The notes beneath the pieces were generated by a model, which saw only the letters and a program-made list of their open reading frames with translations, was not told the origin of the DNA and did not search any database. From positions 558,001 through 622,000 of the forward strand of contig NZ_CP016793.1 of assembly GCF_001701025.1 (NCBI RefSeq): a stretch of 64,000 bases of DNA. Reading direction: 5' to 3'. Position 1 is the stretch's first letter. Each line of letters begins with the position of its first letter. The translations under genes were made by a program, and so were the position numbers. The stretch comes from Lentzea guizhouensis (GTDB lineage Bacteria > Actinomycetota > Actinomycetes > Mycobacteriales > Pseudonocardiaceae). This document shows, in pieces, positions 35,477 through 43,689 of the stretch.

Positions 35477-37735
35477 TTGTCAAGCCCCTCCGATGACCTC
35501 CGGTCGGCCGAAATGGAGCCGGAGCAGGAATACGTGGCCATGTTGTACGGCCGGCTCGACGACCTCCGCGAACAGACGTCGAAACGACTCGCACAATCGT
35601 TGCGACAGACCGGCGGCACGCACCAGATGCGGTCCGAGCGCGACACCTCCGTCGCGATGTACACAGATCAACTGGCCCAGTACAGCGCGGTCGAGAACGG
35701 CCTCGCGTTCGGCCGGCTCGATTTCCACAACGGCGACCGCTTCTACATCGGCCGAATCGGTCTCTTCGACGAGGACAAGGAATACGAGCCGCTGCTGATG
35801 GACTGGCGCGCCCCCGCGGCCCGCCCGTTCTACCTCGCGACCGCCGCCTCCCCCGACGGCGTGCGCCGCCGCCGGCACCTGCGCACGCGCTCCCGCAAGG
35901 TCATCGGTCTCGACGACGAGGTCCTCGACATCAACTCGGTCGAGCCGTCCCGCAACGAGGGCCTGACCGGCGAGGCGACCCTCCTCGCCGCGCTGAACGC
36001 CTCCCGCACCGGCCAGATGAGCGACATCGTCGCGACCATCCAGGCCGAGCAGGACATCATCATCCGGTCCGAGCTGAACGGCGTCGTCGTCGTGCAGGGC
36101 GGCCCCGGCACCGGCAAGACCGCGGTGGCCCTGCACCGCGCCGCCTACCTGCTCTACACCCACCGCCGCCAGCTCGCGAAGCGCGGCGTGCTGGTGGTCG
36201 GCCCGAACACCACGTTCCTGCGCTACATCAGCCAGGTCCTCCCGTCGCTCGGCGAGACGGGCGTGCTGCTCTCGACCGTCGGCGAGCTGTACCCCGGCCT
36301 CACCGCCGTGGGCCGCGAAGCCCCCGAAGCCGCGGCGCTGAAGGGCCGCATCCAGATGGCCGACGTGATCGCCGCCGCCATCCGCGACCGCCAGGAAGCA
36401 CCGCCGTTCTTCGACATCCGCTTCGACAACGACGTCCTGCGCCTCGACCGCCGCGCCATCTCCGACGCCCGCGGCCGCGCCCGCCGCACCCGCCGCCCGC
36501 ACAACGAGGCCCGCCGCACGTTCGCCCGCGAGATCATCTCCACCCTCGGCGGCATGGTGGCCTCCAAGCTCGGCGGCCACCTGCTCGACAAGGCGGACAT
36601 GGACGACATCCGCCGCGAGCTGCGCGAGTCCGAGGAGGTCCAGGCCGCGATCTCGGCACTCTGGCCGGTGCTGACCCCGTTCACCCTGCTGTCCGAGCTC
36701 TACGCGAACCCCAAGCGCCGCAACAGGGCCATGTCGAAGTTCACCCGCGAGGAACGCGACCTGCTGCAGCGCGTGGGCGACGACTGGACCCCGGCGGACG
36801 TGCCGTTGCTCGACGAGGCCGCCGAACTGCTCGGCGAGGACGACACCGAGGCCAAGGCCCGCGCCGAACGCCAGCGCCGCCAAGCCATCGAGTACGCCCA
36901 GGGCGTCCTCGACATCCTCGACCTGGAAGACGACGCCGACCCGGACATCCTGATGGCCACGGACCTGATGGACGCCTACCGCCTGGCCGAACGCCACGGC
37001 GTCGACCGTTACGAAACGGCAGCCGAACGCGCCGCCGCCGACCGCACCTGGACCTTCGGCCACATCATCGTGGACGAGGCCCAAGAACTCTCCGCCATGG
37101 CCTGGCGCACCTTGATGCGCCGCTGTCCCAGCAAGTCCATGACCGTCGTCGGCGACATCGCCCAGACCGGCGACATCGGCGGCGCCCTGTCGTGGGACTC
37201 CGTGCTCTCGCCTTATGTGCAGAACCGCTGGCGCCTCACCGAGCTCACCGTCAACTACCGCACGCCGGCCGAGATCATGGAGGTGGCCGCGGACGTTCTG
37301 GCGTCGGTGGATCCTTCTCTCGTGCCGCCGGCTTCGGTGCGCGAGACCGGTGTGCCGCCGTGGGTTTCGTCTGTTGCTTCTTATGCGGGTGAGGTTCCTG
37401 CGTTGATCTCGGCCGAGGTTGCTGCTGTCGGGGATGGCAAGGTGGCGGTGATCGTGCCGGCCGCGTTGTTGTCGTCGGTGGGGTCGGCGGTTGTTTCTGC
37501 GGTGCCGAGCTCGTCGACCGGGGAGTTGGAGGACGCGCAGGTCGTGGTGCTGGGGGTGACCGATGCCAAGGGGTTGGAGTTCGACTCGGTGGTCGTTGTG
37601 GATCCTTCCGGCATTTTGGAGGAGTCGCCTCGGGGGGCTTCGGACCTGTACGTGGCGCTGACCCGCGCGACGCAGCGGCTGGGTGTGGTGCACTCGGGGT
37701 CGTTGCCGGACATGCTGTCCCGCTTGAAGGACTGA
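35477..37735 (+). CDS. helD: HelD-like RNA polymerase recycling helicase (UvrD/Rep superfamily 1)
   Basis: A 752-aa SF1 ATPase. A coiled, charged N terminus (residues 10-60, EQEYVAMLYGRLDDLREQT) that in HelD enters RNA polymerase is followed by Walker A GGPGTGKTAVALHRAAYLL near 208, Walker B HIIVDEAQELS near 530, the Q/R motif region VGDIAQTGDIGG, NYRTPAEIM, and the late motif DLYVALTRATQRLGVV. Actinobacterial HelD removes RNA polymerase from DNA and can displace rifampicin. TTG start with GAGG upstream. From about 37300 codon usage changes from C-ending to G/T-ending codons, although the frame stays intact. Confidence 0.88.
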   Translation: MSSPSDDLRSAEMEPEQEYVAMLYGRLDDLREQTSKRLAQSLRQTGGTHQMRSERDTSVAMYTDQLAQYSAVENGLAFGRLDFHNGDRFYIGRIGLFDEDKEYEPLLMDWRAPAARPFYLATAASPDGVRRRRHLRTRSRKVIGLDDEVLDINSVEPSRNEGLTGEATLLAALNASRTGQMSDIVATIQAEQDIIIRSELNGVVVVQGGPGTGKTAVALHRAAYLLYTHRRQLAKRGVLVVGPNTTFLRYISQVLPSLGETGVLLSTVGELYPGLTAVGREAPEAAALKGRIQMADVIAAAIRDRQEAPPFFDIRFDNDVLRLDRRAISDARGRARRTRRPHNEARRTFAREIISTLGGMVASKLGGHLLDKADMDDIRRELRESEEVQAAISALWPVLTPFTLLSELYANPKRRNRAMSKFTREERDLLQRVGDDWTPADVPLLDEAAELLGEDDTEAKARAERQRRQAIEYAQGVLDILDLEDDADPDILMATDLMDAYRLAERHGVDRYETAAERAAADRTWTFGHIIVDEAQELSAMAWRTLMRRCPSKSMTVVGDIAQTGDIGGALSWDSVLSPYVQNRWRLTELTVNYRTPAEIMEVAADVLASVDPSLVPPASVRETGVPPWVSSVASYAGEVPALISAEVAAVGDGKVAVIVPAALLSSVGSAVVSAVPSSSTGELEDAQVVVLGVTDAKGLEFDSVVVVDPSGILEESPRGASDLYVALTRATQRLGVVHSGSLPDMLSRLKD

Positions 37736-37740
37736 GGCTT

Positions 37741-37813
37741 CCCGGCCTCCTGCGCGAAACGATCCCCGTGTTCAACATGACCGTTCACGTCGGATCGTGC
37801 TCAGGAGGCCGGG
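37741..37813 (+). other. 73-nt three-tier stem-loop between helD and the NACHT gene
   Basis: Starting five bases after the helD stop, three helices stack: CCCGGCCTCCTG (37741-37752) with CAGGAGGCCGGG (37802-37813); ACGATCC (37759-37765) with GGATCGT (37792-37798); and CGTG (37767-37770) with CACG (37786-37789). The short AAC/GTT pair in the apical loop extends it. It could be a terminator, but the nested imperfect architecture is unlike the simple hairpins elsewhere in the window, so a structured RNA or a mobile-element end is possible. Confidence 0.6.
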
Positions 37814-37943
37814 TGGCGAACGGCATCGAGGCGGCGGCGCGTCCAGGAAACCGCACCAATGCGGCACGTGTCCGCTTATTGTCATTGATTCACCGCGACC
37901 CGACTCGGCGTTGTGCCCGGATGTGTCATGCCCGCTGTGCTAT

Positions 37944-37958
37944 CTCAATTGGATTGAG
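37944..37958 (+). promoter_or_regulatory. Inverted repeat upstream of the NACHT gene
   Basis: CTCAAT-TGG-ATTGAG, perfect 6-base arms, 24-38 bases before the NACHT start codon, in an AT-richer promoter-like stretch. Confidence 0.45.
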
Positions 37959-37981
37959 TCCACGCACAGAACGGAGACCTG

Positions 37982-40705
37982 GTGCCCAGTGTCGAGTCGA
38001 CGATCAGCGGCATCGTCGTCCATGTCAGCCGGCAGCTGGCGCCAAGCCTGAACATCGATCCGGTGATTTCGTGCGCCCAAAGCCCGAAGGCGGCGACCGA
38101 ACAGTTGCTGCACGACATCGGTGACGAGGCCGGCACACTGCTGGCCTACCTGAAGTCACCGGACTTCGCGGTGCTGGTGGCCCAGGTTCGCATCCGCCAG
38201 GCGATGGACGAGACGGTCACGAGCCAGTTGAGCCAGGGGCTCCGGCTCACCGGGTTGCCCGAGGAGTTCCTGGCGCCGACGGTCGAACTCGTCGAACAGG
38301 TGCTTGCCAAGGCGTGCAACGAAGCCTCGGTGCTGTTCCACCGGCCGAGTGCCCGCATCTCCCAGCACGACGTGGACATCTCGGCGGCCGGCTCGAGCCG
38401 CATGCTCGGTCAGCTCGAGTCGTTGACGGAGTTCCACAACTTCGCCTCACGCATGCGCAGCCAGGTCGTCGCTTTGCACAACAGGATCAGGTTGCCGCAC
38501 ATCGGGGTCAGCCGTGCGGTCCGGTACGAAGAGCTCTACGTCCGGCCCGCGATCCAGACGCACCCCGGTCCGCTCGGCGCGCCGGGAGACCGCAGGGTGA
38601 TCCTCGGTGACCCCGGGGCGGGCAAGTCCACGTTCGCCGCGAAGTTCGCGCACGACACAGCCTCCGACGAGTTGGGACGGGTGCCGTTCCTGCTGGTGCT
38701 GAGGGAGTTCACCGCCTCCTTCGACGAAGGGGGACATGATCTGGTGCACTACCTCGAAAAGCTGTGCCAGGCGCCGTACAACATCAAGCCTCCGCAGGAC
38801 GCGGTCGACTACCTGCTGCGCAGCGGGCGCGCCGTGGTGGTGCTGGACGGGCTGGACGAGGTGGTGCGCACCGAGTCGCGCCGACGCGTCGTGAAGCTGG
38901 TCGAAGGATTCGCGCACATCTACCCACTGGTTCCGATTCTCGTGACCGCCCGCAGGATCGGCTACTACGAGGCGCCGCTGTCCAACGAGTTGTTCACGAC
39001 CGCGCGCATCCGCGACTTCACCGAGGACCAGGTGCGGACCTACGTCGAGCACTGGTTCGTGTTGGACGAGGCCACCTCGCCTGCCGAACGGCATCGACTC
39101 GTGACCTCCTTCATGGAGGACAGCGGGCAGATCCCCGACCTGCGCAGCAACCCGTTGCTGCTCACGCTGCTGTGCGCCATGTACTCCAGCGATCGTTACC
39201 TGCCGCGCAACCTCGCGCAGGTCTACGAACGGTGCGCACTGATGCTCTTCGAACAGTGGGACGCCAAACGCGGCATCCCGTTGCCGATGAAGTTCCACGG
39301 ACGGCTTCGCGGTGCGGTGCAGCACCTGGCCTGGACGATGTTCACCGCGCGCGAGTCCGGCCGGGCGCAGTCGCGAAGCAAGATCATGACGACGCTGACG
39401 AACTACCTCGAAGGCATGATCGACGACCACGACGAATCCGTGGCGACAGCGGAACAGTTCCTCGAGTTCTGCACCGGACGCGCATGGATCCTCACCGATG
39501 TCGGAGCGACGAGGTTCGAACCGCAGTTCGGCTTCACCCATCGGACCTTCCTGGAGTACTTCGCCGCTGAACACCTCGTGCGGATCCACCGGACCGCGAA
39601 GGATTTGTGGGCCGCCATGGCCCGGAACATCACCCAGTGGGAAGTGGTGGCCCAGATCGCGCTGCAGCTGCACGACCGCAACGTCGCAGGCGGTGTCGAT
39701 GAGTTGCTGGCAGAAGCACTTGAACACGGTGGCCTGGACTTCGCGGTGCGATCACTGCACTACATGCACCCCAGCACTCGAACCGTGCGAGCGATCGCCG
39801 TGGCCGCGGTGCACAAGTCGGTTCGCGTCCGCGACCGGGTGAGCATCGCGAAACGCGACCTCTCCGACGCGGACGACGCGCTGTACACCTGCATGTACTT
39901 CGCCTCAGCCGCGAACCAGCAGGTGATCGAGAAGGCCGTGGCCGATGAGATCGGTCTGCTCGTTCAAGCCCATGTGGTCGGCGCTGCCGTTGTGCTCGAC
40001 AGCTTCGGCAGGCCGGACCAACCCGCCGGCACCCGATGGGCGGACGTCCACCGCGCGCTGCTGGCGCAGCACCGGGAGGACCTGACCCGCACCTTGAACG
40101 CCTCACCATGGGGTGCGGCAGTGCTGTTCGCAGAACCTGAGTCGTTGGAGCAGCTACTCCGGCGTTTCGGTCCGGCCTCCATGTACGTCTGCGGCAACTT
40201 CCACCGCTTCTCTTACCCCAGCGCGGCGAAAAGCCTCATCCATCACAACGTTCTGCCGTTTTCCGACGATGCGGCCGCCTCACTGGCCGACACCATGACC
40301 GAATCGTCGACCCCATGGGCACCGCAGACCGCGTTCAACTGCTCAGACGTGATCCTCAACATGTGCGATGAACGCACCGACAGCCTCCGGCTGATGCTCG
40401 CTCTGCCGTACCTCGAGTTGTTCTGCACCTATCACGCGTCCAACGCCTGGGCACCGACGTACACGATGCTCGTCAACGGGCGCACGGATGAACTGGCCCG
40501 CCCAGCCGTACTCGATCGGCTGGAACGGCTCCCGCTGTCGGCCAGGGTTCGCGCGTTCCTCAGCAGCTGGGTGCAGCACGAGATCAGCGTGACAGTGCCA
40601 GACCAGCCATCGCTGCTCCCACGCCGGCTGCCACGCCGACAACTGCGTTCAGCAGCGCCAGCCGGTACTTCTCCTGCTCCAGCAACCGAACCGTCTCAAA
40701 GCTGA
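37982..40705 (+). CDS. NACHT-domain NTPase, candidate antiphage (bNACHT/NLR-like) protein
   Basis: A 907-aa STAND NTPase. Helical N-terminal module (residues 1-195), then NACHT: Walker A LGDPGAGKSTFAAKFA near 208, Walker B VVVLDGLDEVV near 285, sensor PILVTARRIGYYEAP near 320, and the winged-helix end FTHRTFLEYFAAEHLV near 517. The C-terminal 350 residues are helical with no leucine-rich repeat, WD40 or known sensor, and no nuclease or TIR effector is fused. Bacterial NACHT proteins are established phage-defence factors. The GTG at 37982 follows ACGGAG. Codon choice is looser than in neighbours. The last 40 codons lie antisense within crcB (40584-40705) and read as low-complexity P/R/S/A, so the natural C terminus may be shorter. 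It stands alone without accessory genes. Confidence 0.85.
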   Translation: MPSVESTISGIVVHVSRQLAPSLNIDPVISCAQSPKAATEQLLHDIGDEAGTLLAYLKSPDFAVLVAQVRIRQAMDETVTSQLSQGLRLTGLPEEFLAPTVELVEQVLAKACNEASVLFHRPSARISQHDVDISAAGSSRMLGQLESLTEFHNFASRMRSQVVALHNRIRLPHIGVSRAVRYEELYVRPAIQTHPGPLGAPGDRRVILGDPGAGKSTFAAKFAHDTASDELGRVPFLLVLREFTASFDEGGHDLVHYLEKLCQAPYNIKPPQDAVDYLLRSGRAVVVLDGLDEVVRTESRRRVVKLVEGFAHIYPLVPILVTARRIGYYEAPLSNELFTTARIRDFTEDQVRTYVEHWFVLDEATSPAERHRLVTSFMEDSGQIPDLRSNPLLLTLLCAMYSSDRYLPRNLAQVYERCALMLFEQWDAKRGIPLPMKFHGRLRGAVQHLAWTMFTARESGRAQSRSKIMTTLTNYLEGMIDDHDESVATAEQFLEFCTGRAWILTDVGATRFEPQFGFTHRTFLEYFAAEHLVRIHRTAKDLWAAMARNITQWEVVAQIALQLHDRNVAGGVDELLAEALEHGGLDFAVRSLHYMHPSTRTVRAIAVAAVHKSVRVRDRVSIAKRDLSDADDALYTCMYFASAANQQVIEKAVADEIGLLVQAHVVGAAVVLDSFGRPDQPAGTRWADVHRALLAQHREDLTRTLNASPWGAAVLFAEPESLEQLLRRFGPASMYVCGNFHRFSYPSAAKSLIHHNVLPFSDDAAASLADTMTESSTPWAPQTAFNCSDVILNMCDERTDSLRLMLALPYLELFCTYHASNAWAPTYTMLVNGRTDELARPAVLDRLERLPLSARVRAFLSSWVQHEISVTVPDQPSLLPRRLPRRQLRSAAPAGTSPAPATEPSQS

Positions 40706-40922
40706 ACGTCGAGTACGTCGTCAACCCGCCGCAGAACCCAATGCCCAGCAGCGGCATCCACGACGTCCCCACGACGAACCCGATCAAAAAACACCCCACC
40801 ACGTTCACAACCAAGGTCCCGTAAGGGAAATCGGACTTGTGACGCGAGGTGACGAACCAGTCGACCAGGTACCGCACCGGCGCCCCCAGCGCCGCCCCGA
40901 CGAACACGGCAAGAACAGTCAC
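40584..40922 (-). CDS. crcB: Fluoride ion channel CrcB/Fluc (second gene of pair)
   Basis: A 112-aa four-helix membrane protein that exports fluoride. Family motifs: GAALGAPVRYLVDWFV at the N terminus, FPYGTLVVNVVGCFLIG, and the F-box region GFCGGLTTYSTFSFE. GTG at 40922 overlaps the preceding crcB stop by GTGA. Its 3' end is covered on the other strand by the NACHT gene for 122 bases. Gram-positive Fluc channels are often paired as heterodimers or as one active and one inactive copy. Confidence 0.93.
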   Translation of the reverse strand: MTVLAVFVGAALGAPVRYLVDWFVTSRHKSDFPYGTLVVNVVGCFLIGFVVGTSWMPLLGIGFCGGLTTYSTFSFETVRLLEQEKYRLALLNAVVGVAAGVGAAMAGLALSR

Positions 40923-41239
40923 CGCGTCACCCGCACCCCGACAAACGCCGCAACCACAGCACAAACCGGCGTCAGCAAGAGAAACAACGGCCGCCCAGCC
41001 ACCGCATACGACGAGAACGTCGTGAACCCACCCAAAAACCCCACGCCGAAGAACGCACGGACCAACGGCCGCGGCACCAGCCCCATCAACACGCCGATCA
41101 AGAACGACCCCAGCACGTTGATCACGAACACCCCGACGGCCCCCGGCACGAACACCGTCAGCGCAAAACGAGCTACCCCGCCAAGCCCACCCCCGAGCGA
41201 CACCAGGGCGACGAACCGCGGGTCAGGTCGGTTCGGCAA
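40919..41239 (-). CDS. crcB: Fluoride ion channel CrcB/Fluc (first gene of pair)
   Basis: A 106-aa four-helix protein with the Fluc motifs GGGLGGVARFALTVFV, VFVINVLGSFLIGVLMG and GFLGGFTTFSSYAV. The TTG at 41239 is supported by GGTGGAG five bases upstream and overlaps the upstream MarR gene by 17 bases, so the three genes form an operon. No fluoride riboswitch was found upstream of the operon; control may be through the MarR protein. Confidence 0.92.
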   Translation of the reverse strand: MPNRPDPRFVALVSLGGGLGGVARFALTVFVPGAVGVFVINVLGSFLIGVLMGLVPRPLVRAFFGVGFLGGFTTFSSYAVAGRPLFLLLTPVCAVVAAFVGVRVTR

Positions 41240-41663
41240 GGTGCTCCACCAGGTGGTCCAAGGCCTTCAGCGCGCGCACGACGTCCTCCCGTTCGGAGGT
41301 CTCCAGCTTGCCCAGCGCGGCGCCGATCCGCTTCTCGTGTTCGCGCTGCCAGACGAGCAGCTGTTCGTGTCCACGCGGTGAGACGGATAGTCGTGCTACC
41401 CGCCTGTCCTTGGGGTCGGCGCCGCGCACGACGAGGCCCGAGTCGATCAGCTGGGACACCAAACCGGACACCGTGTTGGGGGCCAGCCGCAACGACGCGG
41501 CGAGGTCGCCGACCTTCATCGGCGGGCGTTCCGCAAGGGTCTGCAGCAGCTCTACCTGCGCCATCGGCAGGGACTCCCACGGCCAGTCCGCCCGGATGCT
41601 CGTCCGCAGCGCCCGGCGCAGGCGGGTGACGACGTCGGTGAGCGTGCGGGCTTCGTCTGACAT
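41223..41663 (-). CDS. MarR family transcriptional regulator
   Basis: A 146-aa winged-helix regulator: MKVGDLAASLRLAPNTVSGLVSQL (about residues 49-72) is the recognition helix region, and the wing is DPKDRRVARLSVSPRG. It begins the crcB operon and is divergent from an MFS pump gene, with a 57-base intergenic region carrying repeats. The usual MarR arrangement would make the pump and its own operon the targets. Confidence 0.92.
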   Translation of the reverse strand: MSDEARTLTDVVTRLRRALRTSIRADWPWESLPMAQVELLQTLAERPPMKVGDLAASLRLAPNTVSGLVSQLIDSGLVVRGADPKDRRVARLSVSPRGHEQLLVWQREHEKRIGAALGKLETSEREDVVRALKALDHLVEHLAEPT

Positions 41664-41686
41664 GCGGAAATCTTACTGAACAACCG

Positions 41687-41710
41687 GATATACCTCGGTG
41701 TCAGATATAC
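41687..41710. promoter_or_regulatory. Repeated GATATAC sites between marR and the MFS gene
   Basis: GATATAC occurs at 41687-41693 and 41704-41710, 17 bases apart. The flanks CGGATATA...TATACTCCG also form a near-palindrome. They fall 11-34 bases upstream of the MFS ATG, which has no ribosome site. If that message is leaderless, the repeats cover its -10/-35 region. Probable MarR operator. Confidence 0.55.
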
Positions 41711-41720
41711 TCCGATACCG

Positions 41721-42758
41721 ATGAACTGGTTCGTGACGGAGTCGCCGAGGCCGGCCTGGATCGCGCGGTGGCCGAACGCGCGTTGGCTGGTCATCGCGAC
41801 CGTGTGTTTCGGGGCGTTCATGGGGCAGTTGGACGCCTCGATCGTCACGCTCGCGTTTCCGGCGATGGCGGAGCACTTCGGGCACGACCCGGAGCTCATC
41901 TCGATCAGTTACCTGATCACGCTGGTGGTGTTGCTCGTCCCAATGGGCAGGATCGCCGACAAGATCGGGCGCAAGATCGTCTACATCTACGGGTTCGCGC
42001 TCTTCACGGCGGCGTCCATCGCGTGCGTGTACGCGCCGAACTTCGAGCTGTTGATCGGGGCGAGGGTCGCGCAGGCGGCCGGTGCGGCGATGTTGCAGGC
42101 CAACAGTGTTGCGCTGGTGACGACGAACGTGCCGGCGGCCAGCAGGCGCAAGGCGCTCGGCGTCCAGGCGGCGGCGCAGGCGGCGGGACTGGCGGCGGGG
42201 CCGTTGCTGGGCGGGTACCTCGTCGAGCACCACGGGTGGCAGGCGGTGTTCGCGATCAACGTGCCCATCGGGGTCTTGGCCATGATCGCGGGGCACTACC
42301 TGCTGCCGCGCACCAAGACCGCGCATGAGCAGAAGGCGCCCCTCACGACGAAGGTCCTGCCGGGGCTGTTAGGTGTTGGGCTCACGTACGCGGCGTTGTT
42401 CGCGCCGATGACGTTCTTGCCGTTCACCATGAAACAGCCGTTGGCGCACATAGGGCTGACGGTTGCCGCGCTGCCGTTGGGGTTCGCGGTGGCCGCGACG
42501 CTCATCCACAGAACGGGCGCGAAGACCGGGGCGTTGATCACAGCGGTAGCGCTGATCATGCCGGTGCCACTGACGGTCCACCTGCTGGCGGCGGGGATCG
42601 GGCTGGGGATCATCGCGCCGTCGTGCACGAAACGGGTGATGGGTGCGTTACCGGACAACCAGGCCGGTGTGGGCAGCGGGATGGTCAACGTGGCGCGCGG
42701 GCTCGGGACCGCGCTCGGGGTCGCGGTGGCGTCGCTGTTGGTTCACACGTTCCAGTGA
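41721..42758 (+). CDS. MFS transporter, DHA2-like, unusually short
   Basis: A 345-aa major facilitator. The N-terminal six helices are typical: FGAFMGQLDASIVTLAFPAM (motif D1), GRIADKIGRKIVYIYG (motif A), RVAQAAGAAMLQANSVALV (motif B) and GPLLGGYLVEHHGWQAVFAI (motif C). DHA2 drug pumps are usually 450-520 aa with 14 helices. Here the region after PRTKTAHEQK is short, leaving about 10-11 helices, but the C-terminal motif NQAGVGSGMVNVARGLGTALG is intact. It could be a compact pump or an internal deletion. It is divergent from the MarR gene. Confidence 0.82.
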   Translation: MNWFVTESPRPAWIARWPNARWLVIATVCFGAFMGQLDASIVTLAFPAMAEHFGHDPELISISYLITLVVLLVPMGRIADKIGRKIVYIYGFALFTAASIACVYAPNFELLIGARVAQAAGAAMLQANSVALVTTNVPAASRRKALGVQAAAQAAGLAAGPLLGGYLVEHHGWQAVFAINVPIGVLAMIAGHYLLPRTKTAHEQKAPLTTKVLPGLLGVGLTYAALFAPMTFLPFTMKQPLAHIGLTVAALPLGFAVAATLIHRTGAKTGALITAVALIMPVPLTVHLLAAGIGLGIIAPSCTKRVMGALPDNQAGVGSGMVNVARGLGTALGVAVASLLVHTFQ

Positions 42759-42831
42759 TCGCACCGACTTCCGCTGGGCCGAAAGGGCGCCGCCCCTGCC
42801 GCACGTGTGAGCGTCTCAGTAGCCTGGGCGC

Positions 42832-43635
42832 ATGTCTGAACGGGTGGGCTGGGTCCCTGAGGGCGTCGACACCGGGAAGCCGAGTGCCGCCAGGTTGTAC
42901 GACTACCTGCTCGGCGGGGGGCACAACTTCGCGGCGGACCGGGCGCTGGCGGAGAAGTTCCTGCAGGCACAGCCCAACGCGCGCACGATCGCGCGGCTCA
43001 ACAGGGCGTTCCTGCGCAGGGCCGTGTTGTTCATGATGGACAACGGGATCAGGCAGTTCCTCGACCTGGGCAGCGGCATCCCGACGGTCGGCAACGTGCA
43101 CGAGATCGCGCAGAAGGCGGACCCGGAGGCGCGGGTCGTGTACGTGGACTTCGAGGAGGTCGCGGTCGCGCACAGCCAGCTCATCCTGGAGGAGGACCCG
43201 CGTGCGGTGGTCGTCCAGGAGGACATGACCAAGCCCGTCGCCGTGCTCAAGGCGGCGCGGGAGAGCGGGCTGGTCGACTTCACGCAACCGGTGGGCGTGC
43301 TGACGGTCGGGGTCTTCCACTTCGTGTCTCCGCAGGCAGATCCGAAGGCGGTCGTGGCGGCCTACCGCGACGCCGTGCCCGAGGGCAGCTACCTGGCGTT
43401 CTCGCAGTTCACGCAGGACCTGCAGCCGGAGGAGATGGCCGGGGTCGTCGAGGTCATGAAGAAGAGCCAGAACCCGATGTTCCCGCGCACGATGAGCGAG
43501 ATCGAGGGGTTCTTCGCCGGGTTCGAGCTGGTCGAGCCAGGTGTCGTGCCGTTGCCGCTGTGGCGGCCGGAGGGCACGAACACGGATGATCCGGACAAGG
43601 CGGGCATCTACGCCGCCGTCGGCCGGAAGATCTAG
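42832..43635 (+). CDS. SAM-dependent methyltransferase, DUF574 family
   Basis: A 267-aa protein of the actinobacterial DUF574 (Methyltransf_19) family. Signature PSAARLYDYLLGGGHNFAAD at residues 17-36, SAM-binding FLDLGSGIPTVGNVHE near 76, acidic motif VVYVDFE, and HFVSPQADP. Large paralogous families occur in streptomycetes and relatives, but substrates are unknown. It stands alone between the MFS gene and the GGDEF gene. Confidence 0.9.
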   Translation: MSERVGWVPEGVDTGKPSAARLYDYLLGGGHNFAADRALAEKFLQAQPNARTIARLNRAFLRRAVLFMMDNGIRQFLDLGSGIPTVGNVHEIAQKADPEARVVYVDFEEVAVAHSQLILEEDPRAVVVQEDMTKPVAVLKAARESGLVDFTQPVGVLTVGVFHFVSPQADPKAVVAAYRDAVPEGSYLAFSQFTQDLQPEEMAGVVEVMKKSQNPMFPRTMSEIEGFFAGFELVEPGVVPLPLWRPEGTNTDDPDKAGIYAAVGRKI

Positions 43636-43689
43636 CACGGTTCGCCGCTGTTGGCCGGGCGACTGGAACTCCGTACGCTCAGTGACAGC

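Noticed and set aside
41240..41720. Fluoride riboswitch upstream of the crcB operon
   Set aside because: I looked for the conserved pseudoknot pattern upstream of the MarR start and found only short repeats in a 57-base gap.
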